From contig JAHZGF010000043.1 in the NCBI GenBank assembly GCA_019420945.1, positions 78,586 to 142,585 of the forward strand: a stretch of DNA of 64,000 bases, written 5' to 3'. Origin of the DNA: Clostridiales bacterium. Its GTDB lineage: Bacteria > Bacillota > Clostridia > Oscillospirales > Oscillospiraceae. Under the pieces are notes generated by a model. That model did not search any database. It saw only the letters and a list, made by a program, of their open reading frames with translations, and had not been told where the DNA came from. Both the position numbers and the translations under genes were made by a program. Positions 44,667 to 53,333 of this stretch are shown here, piece by piece. Every line of letters begins with the position of its first letter. Within the stretch, counting starts at the first letter, position 1.

Positions 44667-45998
44667 ATGCAAATCATAGGCTTACTGTCCATCCTTCTGG
44701 CCTTTGTTGCCCTTGTCTTCTTCTCCTTCAAGGGCTACTCTCTGCTGTATGTGGCGCCCTTGTGCGCATTGTTTGTGGCCATCTGTAACCGGCTCCCGTT
44801 GTTGACGGCCTTCACGGAAATCTTTATGGGAGCATTCTCCGGCATTGTGATGGAACTGTTCCTGATCTTTCTCAGCGCCATTCTGATGGGCCGACTGTAT
44901 ATGGATTCCGGTGCAGCTCTGTCGATTGCCAAATTCCTGATGAATCTGTTTGGCCGCGGTTCTACCGGAAAGCGCAAACAGACCATTGCCATTGCCATCT
45001 GTGGCTTGACTGGATTTGCCCTGGCTTATGGCGGAATTGATACCTTCTGTGTGCTGTTTACCCTGTTTCCTGTGGTGCTGACGGTGTGCAAGGAGGCGGA
45101 CATCCCTCGCAAGTACATGTTGGGTATTCTGAACATTGGCGTAGCTACGGCGGCGGTAAGTCCAGGCGCCCCGCTGGTGCCCAATTATATCCCCATGCAG
45201 ATTCTGGGGACTTCTGCCTATGCCGGGCTGGTGCCGGGCATTGTGGCAGCCCTGATCGTCTTCTTCGGCGGCGTGATTTATTGCTCTCGGGCGGTTCATC
45301 TGGCCAGTGACCGGGGACTGCACTTTGAATATGGCTCTGTCAAGGTTGCACCAGAGCGGGCGGACCGGAAATACCCCAATATCATTCTGGCCATCCTGCC
45401 CATCATCGCCGTCATCCTGGTGTTCAACCTGACGGGAGCCCTGGTGGCAGCTCTGTTTTCCGGTGATCTGGTGGCGCTGTTGGCACTGGGTTGGTTCTAT
45501 GATCCCCAGGAGGGCCAGAGCAAAGTGCGGGCTATTGTTGGTTCCTTGAATGAGGGCTGCAAGACAGCGGCGGAGTCCATCTGCCTGATGGCCATTCTGG
45601 TGGGCTTTGCTGCGGTGGTTCAGGCAACTCCGGTGTTCAACAACATTGTGGATGTGCTGCTGGGCCTGCCCATTCCCGCCATGCTGCTGGTGGTGCTGGC
45701 GGTGGCCGTCATTGTGGCCTTTACCGGATCTCCCCCGGCGGGCCTTCAGATTGTGCTGCCGCTGCTGAGTGCTGCACTGGTGGGCGTCGCTCCGGAGGCC
45801 ATCCACCGGGTGGCCACCATTTCCACCCAGACCTTTGACACGCTGCCCTTCCAGGGGGCCGTCATCGTCACCCTGGGCCTGTGCGGCCTGACCCACAAAG
45901 AGGGCTATTTCCCGGTCCTGATGACCACCGTGGTCTGGACTGGCGTGGCGGCAGTGGTGGCGGCGCTGATGCTGACCATCTGCCCCGGATTGGCCTGA
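44667..45998 (+). CDS. GntP-family permease (organic or sugar acid:H+ symporter)
   Basis: A 443-residue membrane protein with about 12 hydrophobic segments and the GntP/gluconate-permease look: a long N-terminal helix pair, GLTGFALAYGGIDTFCVLFTLFPVVL, AAVSPGAPLVPNYIPMQILGTSAYAG and FTGSPPAGLQIVLPLLSAAL. Family members carry gluconate, glycerate, fructuronate or 3-hydroxybutyrate. GGAGGGAACC precedes ATG 44667. It is the first gene of a three-gene operon with a glycyl radical enzyme and its activase, so it probably imports their substrate, most likely a hydroxylated carboxylic acid. Confidence 0.75.
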   Translation: MQIIGLLSILLAFVALVFFSFKGYSLLYVAPLCALFVAICNRLPLLTAFTEIFMGAFSGIVMELFLIFLSAILMGRLYMDSGAALSIAKFLMNLFGRGSTGKRKQTIAIAICGLTGFALAYGGIDTFCVLFTLFPVVLTVCKEADIPRKYMLGILNIGVATAAVSPGAPLVPNYIPMQILGTSAYAGLVPGIVAALIVFFGGVIYCSRAVHLASDRGLHFEYGSVKVAPERADRKYPNIILAILPIIAVILVFNLTGALVAALFSGDLVALLALGWFYDPQEGQSKVRAIVGSLNEGCKTAAESICLMAILVGFAAVVQATPVFNNIVDVLLGLPIPAMLLVVLAVAVIVAFTGSPPAGLQIVLPLLSAALVGVAPEAIHRVATISTQTFDTLPFQGAVIVTLGLCGLTHKEGYFPVLMTTVVWTGVAAVVAALMLTICPGLA

Positions 45999-46023
45999 AG
46001 AACATAGACAGGAGGAAACTGGT

Positions 46024-48384
46024 TTGAAACGATCAGATCGAGTGGAACGGCTGCGCCAACGGGCCATCACCACCCCGGCGGTGTGCCTGGAACGGGCAAA
46101 ATATTATACGGAATCCTATCGCAACACGGAGGCCCTGCCCACCGTGCTGCGGCGGGCCATGGCGGTCAGCCATGTGCTGGACCGGATGCACATTCGGATC
46201 GGTGAGGACGAGCTGATCGTGGGTTGCCATACCGGCAAGGTCCGGGGGGGTATGTGGCTGCCGGAGGTCAACGGCGGCTGGTTACTGGACGAGCTGGATA
46301 CAGTTCAGGACCGGGTATGGGAGAAATACCAGCCCCTGAGTCAGGAGGAAAAGGAACTGGCCCGGGAACTGTTTTCCTACTGGCAGGGACGCACCCTGTC
46401 GGATCAGTGGAAAGCTCTGGTGCCCCAGGAGTTTCTTGCGGTAGAGAACATCGTCCAATCCGGTGGGTATGTGGAAAATTGTCATTATCCCGGCCACTTC
46501 TGTCTGGACTACTGCCGGGTGGTGGAACTGGGCCTGGAGGCCTCCATCCGGGACCTGGACCGGCGCATTGAGGCACTGGATTCCGCCAGCGCCGATGATC
46601 TGCCCAAGCTCCACTTTTACCAGGCGGCCCGGCTGGTCCAGCAGGCGGTAATCCGTTTTGCCGACCGGTATGCGGACCTGGCAGAGCAGCAGGCAGAGAC
46701 GGCCAGCCCGGAACGCAAGGCAGAGCTGCTGGAGATCGCCGGGATTTGCCGGCGGGTGCCGGCCAAGCCAGCCCAAAGCTTTTGGGAGGGCCTCCAGGGC
46801 TGCTGGCTCATGAGCATTGCAGCCATGATTGAGTGCTGCGGCGCCGGTGTCTCTCTGGGTCGCTGTGACCAGTACCTGTACCCCCTCTACCGGTATGATT
46901 TGGATCGGGGCGTCCTGAGTCGGGATGAGGCCAAGGATTTGATGAGCATGCTGCTCATCAAGATGAACGACGTAACCATGCTCCAAGCCGGATTCCTCCA
47001 GGTGGGCTTTTCCGGATACCCGGTGATGCAGGGGCTCACCATCGGCGGTGTGGATCAGGACGGGAAGGACGCTGTCAATGAGCTGTCCTATCTCATTCTG
47101 GATGCGGAGGAAGAGGTGGGGCTTACATCAGAAGAACTGGTCATTCGGGTCAGCGGCCAGAACCCCCAGACCTATCTGGAGCGGGCCTGTGAAGTGGCCC
47201 GGAACCTGAGCGGCAAGCTGAAATTTGTCAGCGACGATTCTACCATTGCCGCCCTGGTTCAATTCGGTCTGCCGGAGCGGGCGGCCCGGGACTACATCTC
47301 CTGTGGCTGTCACTGCCCTATGGTACCGGCGGTCAACCAAATCAGCGCGGGCGTCATTTTCAACTACCCGCTGATGCTGGAGCTGGCCCTGAACAATGGG
47401 GTACACAGACAGACCGGACTTCAGTTGGGGCCCAAAACCGGAGACGCCGCCCAATTTACCTGTCTGAAAGAGCTTGAGGATGCTTTTGAGCAGCAGTTTG
47501 AAGCCCTGTACCGGCCGGCTATGGCCTTCAAAAACGCGGATATGTTCCTCTATGACACCCAGATGCCCTGTCCCCTGATCTCTTCCTTCTACGGCAGCTG
47601 CCTGGAGCGGGGCGATGACTTCTTCCACCACGGTATTGACCCTTATGCGGGACATGTTACCGGCATCTGCGGCCTACCCAACATTGCCGACTCCCTGGCA
47701 GCCATCCAACAGGTGGTGTTTCAGGACCGGCAGGCCACCATGGGCCAGTTGCTCCAGGCGCTGGAGGCCAATTTTGAGGGCTACGATCAGCTGCTTCGTC
47801 AGCTGAAGGCTGCCTCCAAATTCGGCAATGATCTGGACCAGGTGGATCTGATCGCCCGGCGGGTGCTGCGGCGCAGCAGCGAATATGTGTGTCAGCAGCA
47901 CACTTGGAATGGCCGGCGGTGCGCCATCGGCTGCATCGGTATGACGGTGAACATCCCCTATGGAGAGATTCTGGGGGCAATGCCGGATGGACGTCTGGCC
48001 GGAGAACCTCTGTCCGAGGGGGGCATCTCTCCCTACCCCGGCCGGAATGTCAGCGGTATCACGGCGGTGCTGAATTCTGTGGCTAAAATCGACCACGACT
48101 GGCTGGAGAATGGCAGCATCCTGAACGTGCGCATTGCGGCGGGAGCCTGTTCCACCCCGGACAAAATCGCCAAGTTGGCCATGCTGGTGAAGGTGTTCTG
48201 TCAGAAAAAGGGTAGTCTGATTCAATTCAACTTCACCGGAACAGAGACTCTGCTGGATGCCCAGAAGCACCCGGAACGGTATAAGGATCTGCTGGTGCGG
48301 GTGGCTACCTATAGCTCCTACTTTGTGGAGCTGAGCACCGCCCTTCAGGACAACATCATCAGCCGGACTGCCATGGATCTTTGA
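46024..48384 (+). CDS. Pyruvate-formate-lyase-like glycyl radical enzyme with Thr at the glycyl radical site
   Basis: A 786-residue GRE of normal length with an N-terminal PFL domain (RVERLRQRA, the KVRGGMWLPEVNGGW region) and the C-terminal glycyl-radical region. TTG 46024 is preceded by GGAGG at 8 bases. The thiyl-cysteine region reads YISCGCHCPMVPAV, with C429 in the GC position but with His-Cys where dehydratase-type enzymes have Val-Glu. The C-terminal loop reads LLVRVATYSSYFVELSTALQD: T762 (codon ACC, 48307-48309) replaces the otherwise essential Gly of RVxGYS. Everything around it is conserved. The enzyme may be inactive, may need a partner supplying the glycine, or may work differently. 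The reaction cannot be assigned. Confidence 0.88.
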   Translation: MKRSDRVERLRQRAITTPAVCLERAKYYTESYRNTEALPTVLRRAMAVSHVLDRMHIRIGEDELIVGCHTGKVRGGMWLPEVNGGWLLDELDTVQDRVWEKYQPLSQEEKELARELFSYWQGRTLSDQWKALVPQEFLAVENIVQSGGYVENCHYPGHFCLDYCRVVELGLEASIRDLDRRIEALDSASADDLPKLHFYQAARLVQQAVIRFADRYADLAEQQAETASPERKAELLEIAGICRRVPAKPAQSFWEGLQGCWLMSIAAMIECCGAGVSLGRCDQYLYPLYRYDLDRGVLSRDEAKDLMSMLLIKMNDVTMLQAGFLQVGFSGYPVMQGLTIGGVDQDGKDAVNELSYLILDAEEEVGLTSEELVIRVSGQNPQTYLERACEVARNLSGKLKFVSDDSTIAALVQFGLPERAARDYISCGCHCPMVPAVNQISAGVIFNYPLMLELALNNGVHRQTGLQLGPKTGDAAQFTCLKELEDAFEQQFEALYRPAMAFKNADMFLYDTQMPCPLISSFYGSCLERGDDFFHHGIDPYAGHVTGICGLPNIADSLAAIQQVVFQDRQATMGQLLQALEANFEGYDQLLRQLKAASKFGNDLDQVDLIARRVLRRSSEYVCQQHTWNGRRCAIGCIGMTVNIPYGEILGAMPDGRLAGEPLSEGGISPYPGRNVSGITAVLNSVAKIDHDWLENGSILNVRIAAGACSTPDKIAKLAMLVKVFCQKKGSLIQFNFTGTETLLDAQKHPERYKDLLVRVATYSSYFVELSTALQDNIISRTAMDL

Positions 48385-48398
48385 TGGAGGAGAGTGCT

Positions 48399-49310
48399 AT
48401 GAGCCGACAGGAATTGATCTTCAATCAGGTGCGGGGCTCCTTTGTAGACGGTTGGGGTGTCCGAACTACCATCTTTCTCAAGGGCTGCCCTTTGCACTGC
48501 AAATGGTGCTGCAACCCGGAGGGCCAGCGCTTTGAGCCGGAGCTGCGGCTGTTTCACGACAAGTGCACCCACTGTGGAGCCTGTGTGGCAACCTGCTCCC
48601 AGCAGGCCCTGTCGCTGGCGGACCAGGGCATCGTCTGTGATCGGCAAAAATGCGATGGCTGCGGAGCCTGTCTGGCGTCCTGCTCTGCAGGGGCTCTGGA
48701 TCTGTTTGGCCGGCCCATGACTGCCCGTCAGGCCTTTGAAATGGTGCGGCTGGATCGCGACTATTATCTGGCCTCCGGAGGTGGGCTCACCATTGGCGGT
48801 GGGGAAGCATCCCAATTCCCTGAGTTCTGCCTGGAGCTGATAGACCTGTGTCACCAGGATGGAATCTCCGTAGCGGTGGATACCTGCGGCTACGCGCCCC
48901 GGCTGGAAAATTTGGCGGTGTTGGAAAAGGCGGACTTGTTGCTCTATGACATCAAAGGTGTGGATCCGGAGCGTCACCGGCAGAATACCGGTGTGGACAA
49001 CGCCCTGATCTGGGATAATCTGCGGCATCTGGACGAGATGGGCAAGGAGATTATCATCCGAATTCCAGTAATCCCAGGCTACAACGACAGCTGGGAAGAG
49101 CTGGAGGAGACGGCGCGACGGCTGGCCCAATTGACGCAGATCAAGCGGGTAGATCTTATCTGCTATCACCAATTTGGTATGGTGAAATACCAACAGTTGG
49201 ACCGGACATACCCCATCCCCGATTCGGTGCAGCCCATCCCGGAGGCCAGACAGCGGGAGTTGTTGGCGCTGTTCCAATCATATAACCTACCCACCCAATT
49301 GGGGGGCTGA
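48399..49310 (+). CDS. Glycyl radical enzyme activating enzyme (radical SAM)
   Basis: A 303-residue activase. The radical-SAM cluster is C30-x3-C34-x2-C37 in FLKGCPLHCKWCCNPEGQ. A ferredoxin-like insert carries two further [4Fe-4S] motifs, KCTHCGACVATC and KCDGCGACLASC, as in activases of dehydratase-type GREs. The SAM-binding segment reads LTIGGGEASQ, where most activases have GGEP. GGAGGAGAG precedes ATG 48399, 14 bases after the GRE stop. Activases abstract hydrogen from the GRE glycine, so an intact activase beside an enzyme lacking that glycine is unexpected. Confidence 0.93.
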   Translation: MSRQELIFNQVRGSFVDGWGVRTTIFLKGCPLHCKWCCNPEGQRFEPELRLFHDKCTHCGACVATCSQQALSLADQGIVCDRQKCDGCGACLASCSAGALDLFGRPMTARQAFEMVRLDRDYYLASGGGLTIGGGEASQFPEFCLELIDLCHQDGISVAVDTCGYAPRLENLAVLEKADLLLYDIKGVDPERHRQNTGVDNALIWDNLRHLDEMGKEIIIRIPVIPGYNDSWEELEETARRLAQLTQIKRVDLICYHQFGMVKYQQLDRTYPIPDSVQPIPEARQRELLALFQSYNLPTQLGG

Positions 49311-49348
49311 GTTTTCTGAATAACATCACCCCCGTCAACAGCAAGAAC

Positions 49349-49361
49349 TGAACCGAACCAG
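49349..49361 (+). repeat. Left terminal inverted repeat of the IS
   Basis: TGAACCGAACCAG, the exact reverse complement of the right end. Confidence 0.92.
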
Positions 49362-49431
49362 TAAAAACGGACAATAGACAAAGTACCCCCTGATGTAGGA
49401 AAATAGAAATACTACATCAGGGGGTATTGCT

Positions 49432-49746
49432 ATGAGTAAAAGAAATTACACACATGTAGAGGAGTTGTTTCCGGAGATCGAAGCTATGCTTGCCTCCGGA
49501 AAAACGCAGAGAGAAGTGGCGGAGCATTTTGGGTTTCGGGATAAGTATGTCGTAAAGAGCCTTGTAAAACGGGAGAGAGCGAAACAGCGGAAGCGGGAAG
49601 CAGGGATTACGATTCGCCCCAGGGGACGGCAACGGAAAGATGCTGAACCCAGAGATATCATTGCAGAGCAGGCTTACGAGATCCGACGTCTGCGAATGGA
49701 GAATGAATTGCTGCGGGATTTTCTGCGATCCACAGGAAGGAAGTGA
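49432..49746 (+). CDS. IS3-family transposase OrfA
   Basis: A 104-residue protein with an N-terminal helix-turn-helix (EIEAMLASGKTQREVAEHFGFRDKYVVKSLVKRE) and a C-terminal helical segment (IAEQAYEIRRLRMENELLRDFL) resembling the leucine-zipper of OrfA proteins. It binds the IS ends. Its stop overlaps the GTG start of orfB in GTGA. No A6G-type slippery run is visible near the junction, so orfB may be made by coupled re-initiation from AGGAAGGA rather than by frameshifting. Confidence 0.9.
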   Translation: MSKRNYTHVEELFPEIEAMLASGKTQREVAEHFGFRDKYVVKSLVKRERAKQRKREAGITIRPRGRQRKDAEPRDIIAEQAYEIRRLRMENELLRDFLRSTGRK

Positions 49747-50603
49747 AAGCAAAGGTAAAATATGCCGTGATCTACCGATACAAGGAAAAATATCCTGTGC
49801 TTGCTATGTGCCGATTCTTTGCAGTGTCCAGAAGTGGCTATTACAGCTTTGTAAAACGGATGAGCCATCCGGAAAAGGATGCAGCCCTAGCCGAAACGAT
49901 CCGACAGCAGCAAACAAAATGCTTTCACACCTACGGTTACCGACGGATGTGGCAGTGGCTGAAAGGCAGCAAAGGGATTTACCACAACCCCAAGACAATT
50001 TTGCGTGTCATGAAGAAATATGGTCTGCTGGCAGAGATTCGCCGCCGTAGAAGATGGCAGCGGATGGGCGAGCAGCTGCACAAATATGAAAATCTACTGA
50101 ACCGGGATTTTCATGCCGAAACGCCGAACAGCAAATGGGTGACTGATATCTCCTATATTCATACTAGACAGGGCGTATTGTACTTGTCCATGATCCGAGA
50201 TCTATATGACAACAGCATTGTGGCCTACAAGACCGGAACGGAGCAAAGCGTGAATCTGGTGTTGGATACCATTCGCCAGGCAATACGCAGGGAAAAGAAG
50301 AAGGTCGCCGCGGAGTTGCACCTCCACAGCGACCAGGGAGCTCAGTACGCCTCACAAGCATATTTTGAGCTGATTCAACAATACGGCATTACGCCTTCGA
50401 TGTCAAGACGTGGAAACCCGTATGACAATGCAATGGCGGAAAATTTCTTTTCCATTCTCAAAACAGAGTGCATCTACCGCCACAAACCGGCAACCTTCTC
50501 TGAAGCCAAAGAGATGATTGACCGATACATCCACTTTTACAATCACGAGCGCATCCAAAGCAAAACAGGAGTGGCGCCGCTGACGCTGCGCCACTCCTGC
50601 TAA
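49743..50603 (+). CDS. IS3-family transposase OrfB (DDE integrase)
   Basis: A 286-residue catalytic subunit. It has an N-terminal HTH_21-like region (TIRQQQTKCFHTYGYRRMWQWL) and a core rve domain with the triad D in WVTDISYI, D in LHSDQGAQY and E in NAMAENFFSILKTE; the tail SKTGVAPLTLRHSC is typical. All three acidic residues are present, so the protein should be functional. It lies in the -1 frame relative to orfA. Confidence 0.94.
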   Translation: MKAKVKYAVIYRYKEKYPVLAMCRFFAVSRSGYYSFVKRMSHPEKDAALAETIRQQQTKCFHTYGYRRMWQWLKGSKGIYHNPKTILRVMKKYGLLAEIRRRRRWQRMGEQLHKYENLLNRDFHAETPNSKWVTDISYIHTRQGVLYLSMIRDLYDNSIVAYKTGTEQSVNLVLDTIRQAIRREKKKVAAELHLHSDQGAQYASQAYFELIQQYGITPSMSRRGNPYDNAMAENFFSILKTECIYRHKPATFSEAKEMIDRYIHFYNHERIQSKTGVAPLTLRHSC

Positions 50604-50651
50604 AACTGAATTATTCCTGCACCAGGGGCTTTTTTGTACTGTCTGCACAAT

Positions 50652-50664
50652 CTGGTTCGGTTCA
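50652..50664 (-). repeat. Right terminal inverted repeat of the IS
   Basis: CTGGTTCGGTTCA on the plus strand, complementary to the left end and followed by the AAC target duplicate. Confidence 0.92.
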
Positions 50665-50725
50665 AACCACTGCCGGGGGCGTTGTTTCAGAAAGAGAAAG
50701 CGTAACTGCTTTATGGTGTATAAAA

Positions 50726-50765
50726 CGGCCGCCATCTCTGTGCATAAGCATTGAGATGGCGGCCG
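50726..50765. other. GC-rich hairpin right of the IS
   Basis: A perfect 13-bp stem CGGCCGCCATCTC/GAGATGGCGGCCG with a 14-base loop. No long T-tract follows on either strand. It may be a weak terminator for the minus-strand gene that ends at 50933 or for the pre-insertion GRE operon. Confidence 0.5.
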
Positions 50766-50932
50766 ATGTTTCCGTTTTGCTTTGAGAAATTTACCTTTCA
50801 GTGACTCGTTTGCTGGGAAAATTACCCGAACAATCGAATTCTGGCAGGCATAGCTCTGGTACATTTTACAGAAACCAAACTGGCACTATTGTTCCATAGA
50901 GGTCTAATAGAGTTCGGCTTTGGTGCTACGAC

Positions 50933-51868
50933 TTACCCAATGCCGCTGTTTTTGCCCAGCCCTTCCTTGTTCATGTGTTTGAGTTCTTCTTCCGTAGTCG
51001 GATAGATCTGATTCGGAGAGGTGAATGTTGCGGTATAATTGTTGTAACGTTCATCAAAGATCCAGTCAGCGGCAACCATGACCCAGTGGACATCTCTGCG
51101 GCGTCGAGTCTGCTGGCGAAACATGGAATCGCAGGTTTGTTCAAAATACAGATTGCACAGCTGTTGACAAATCTCTGCATCCTTATTCCTGAATTTCAGC
51201 ACAAAGTTCCAGTGGTGGTATTTTCCATTGGGACAAAGAATAAAATGCTGAAACTTGATGCCAAAGCATTTTCCATACTGATCCACCAGCGGCTTCACCG
51301 GACGAAGTTGTACAATTCGCTTTCCGCCATCGAAACCTGGATAGAGTGCAGTTAAATCCTTTCGAAACCGGAAGTGTTGGCTCCAGCGGTACAGGATGAA
51401 AATCTCATCCGCCCGTTTGTTATCGATTATAGTATCAGGAAACAGGAGCTTGTAGTCTTCCGACTCTATAAAATTCTTTAGCTTGTAGGAAGGTAAGACA
51501 CGTATTGCTGGGTTTTCAGGGGCAGGGGCGTTCGGAACAGTCTGTTGAAAGGATCGATTGGAATGGTCCTGCGCTTTGCGCTGTTTTGGCCTACGTAGCA
51601 GACGATGAAACAGTTCGTCCGTCTGTGTTGCTTTTACGGAGTAGATTGCTTTTTGTTTTGTGAAGCGCTTGCATTCGACTGCGGTGTGTTCTTCGCCGGG
51701 ATACAAGGCAAAAAATGGTATCTCATTGGGAGAAACCTTTTTGTACATTTTTGCACTACACCAGCAGCACTGGTAGACTTGATGATGTTGCGCATCTTCT
51801 GCTGTGATGATTACAGGGTTGTCCGGATCAAAAATAGGGACATCAGGATTTCGAGCGGATTGAATCAT
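50933..51868 (-). CDS. Hypothetical protein with Cys/His cluster, 311 aa
   Basis: I do not recognise the family. I set the start at ATG 51868 because AGGAGG lies 6 bases ahead of it; a longer frame adds 18 residues without such a site. Near residues 32-70 the pattern CCWCSAKM ... FFALYPGEEHTAVEC suggests a zinc-binding treble-clef-like unit, faintly like the N-terminus of CoiA-type proteins. The rest is basic and aromatic with a conserved-looking FGIKFQHFILCPNGKYHHWNFVLKF stretch. Its composition is less GC-rich than the core genes, and it sits between an IS and a restriction operon, so it is probably acquired. Confidence 0.6.
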   Translation of the reverse strand: MIQSARNPDVPIFDPDNPVIITAEDAQHHQVYQCCWCSAKMYKKVSPNEIPFFALYPGEEHTAVECKRFTKQKAIYSVKATQTDELFHRLLRRPKQRKAQDHSNRSFQQTVPNAPAPENPAIRVLPSYKLKNFIESEDYKLLFPDTIIDNKRADEIFILYRWSQHFRFRKDLTALYPGFDGGKRIVQLRPVKPLVDQYGKCFGIKFQHFILCPNGKYHHWNFVLKFRNKDAEICQQLCNLYFEQTCDSMFRQQTRRRRDVHWVMVAADWIFDERYNNYTATFTSPNQIYPTTEEELKHMNKEGLGKNSGIG

Positions 51869-52362
51869 AATTTTCCTCCTATACATGTAGATTGGACATT
51901 TGTCCTTTGTGTTTTTTGCCATTAAAATGGCCCATTCCCTTTCTGCGTGTAGATCGCCATCTTAAATTTTGTACTTTTTGTTTAAGTATAGAGAGGAGTT
52001 TAGAACTATCAAAATTTCCAAAAACATGTCAAAAAGGGATGAAATGTTCTGGGAATATGATAAAACATCCTTGATTTATTATATAATAACTTCAATTGAT
52101 GCTGCAAGTGATTTTCAAATTGAAATATTTGAAACAGTATCAATTGCCCTGTTTTATCTTAAAAGGTGATTTTTGTTGCCCTCCTATGATTGCACCTCTT
52201 TTCCTTGGCCTGACATTTAAAAAGGGAAGAAGACAATCTTGCTATCCTTGGTCATGGCATATATACTGGAAGAAAATATGATGGGCTAGAAAGTTTCAAG
52301 AAAGAATGGTCCCTGAAGCGCGCTAAAATATCGGATTAAACTACGATGGACTAAGTGGTGAG
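51869..52362. other. AT-rich intergenic region without a supported gene
   Basis: This stretch has several short open frames on the plus strand, none with a convincing ribosome binding site plus a recognisable protein. Its base composition is markedly AT-rich. It presumably holds the divergent promoters of the flanking genes. Confidence 0.5.
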
Positions 52363-53193
52363 ATGATGAAACGGAAGAGTTTACCTGTGTTGAGCCGGAG
52401 TGCAGCCATTTTTGCTATTCTGATTCTTATGGCTTGCATGTCTGCTTGTGGTAATTTTCACTCAGATGAAGATCAAGGTGACACAAAAATATCTTCGGTT
52501 CAGCCTGAGCAGCAGTTGGAACAAGATGCGGCAGAAACAATGGATGACAACGCCCATGAGGGGAAAGAACAGATACCAAAGGAAGAGCGCTCTGCACAGC
52601 TGAATGAGTCGGACCTTTATGCATCTGTACTGGAGATGTATGGACAAGCGATGTCGTTGCCGCCAACGGATGATGTTTCCCTTGAGTTATCCAAGCGGTT
52701 TGCGGATGTCAATTCCAACATGATGTGTCACTATTATTCAGCGCATACGGACGGAGAAAACGGATTTGAATTTTATAGTGCTCTTTATGACATTGATCAT
52801 AATGGTGTAGATGAGCTGTTGATCGGATGTAATCCCTGGGGTGAAGAAATTGTTTTAGTAGATGCATATGCTCTTTGTGCGGATGTACCGGTCAAATTAC
52901 AGTTTGAAGATCCCAGTTTGGGCTACGAAACCTTGGGAGAGCGTTCCAATCTCTCCATTTATCCAGATGGCGGCATTGTATTGATGGGAGCCAGCGGAGC
53001 GGAGCTGGTTTGCTATTCTCTGTTTCATATTTCGGAGAATGGTTATACCTTAACGGAGCCAGAGGTTTTGATTGATACAGGTAGCCAGCCGGAGTTGTTG
53101 GGACAAGATTTAGATGCCATTGTGGAGCAAAAATTAGGGGGACAACAAGCGTTAAATGACCTCGCCTGGTCACCAATTCAACCTGCAGAATAA
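52363..53193 (+). CDS. Putative lipoprotein, 276 aa
   Basis: The N-terminus MMKRKSLPVLSRSAAIFAILILMACMSACGN is a lipoprotein signal peptide with a lipobox ending in Cys29 or so (MSAC-GN). A low-complexity acidic linker (to about residue 80) is followed by a globular domain containing ALYDIDHNGVDELLIG, a calcium-binding-like loop often seen in secreted Clostridial lipoproteins. It is therefore likely to be anchored outside the membrane. There is no functional match. Weak GTGGTGAG precedes the ATG, and a second ATG lies one codon later. Confidence 0.75.
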   Translation: MMKRKSLPVLSRSAAIFAILILMACMSACGNFHSDEDQGDTKISSVQPEQQLEQDAAETMDDNAHEGKEQIPKEERSAQLNESDLYASVLEMYGQAMSLPPTDDVSLELSKRFADVNSNMMCHYYSAHTDGENGFEFYSALYDIDHNGVDELLIGCNPWGEEIVLVDAYALCADVPVKLQFEDPSLGYETLGERSNLSIYPDGGIVLMGASGAELVCYSLFHISENGYTLTEPEVLIDTGSQPELLGQDLDAIVEQKLGGQQALNDLAWSPIQPAE

Positions 53194-53242
53194 CAAGCGT
53201 AGGAGCCTGGGGAAGATAGGACAAGAGAAGATTAGAAAAACA

Positions 53243-53288
53243 AACACCGCCGACAAGACATTCTGAATCATGTCTCGCCGGCGGTGTT
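53243..53288. terminator. Bidirectional terminator between the lipoprotein and hsdR
   Basis: A long hairpin pairing AACACCGCCGACAAGACAT with the complementary 3' arm (two mismatches), with A-run before and TTCCTTGTTTT after. Confidence 0.8.
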
Positions 53289-53333
53289 CCTTGTTTTATG
53301 GAATTTACAGCGATTTATCGTGAAGTTACGTGC

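Larger units (their letters stand above)
49349..50664 (+). mobile_element. Complete IS3-family insertion sequence, 1316 bp
   Basis: The ends are inverted repeats beginning TGAACCGAACCAG (first 13 bases identical, then imperfect) and finishing TG...CA. The trinucleotide AAC is duplicated on both sides (49346-49348 and 50665-50667), a 3-bp target duplication normal for IS3 elements. Inside are orfA (helix-turn-helix) and orfB (DDE integrase), both intact, so the element may still be active. It sits 38 bases after the GRE activase gene. Confidence 0.93.

Noticed and set aside
49715..49750. Programmed -1 frameshift between IS orfA and orfB
   Set aside because: No A6G or similar slippery run with a following structure is visible. 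A GTGA overlap with AGGAAGGA upstream explains orfB translation better.
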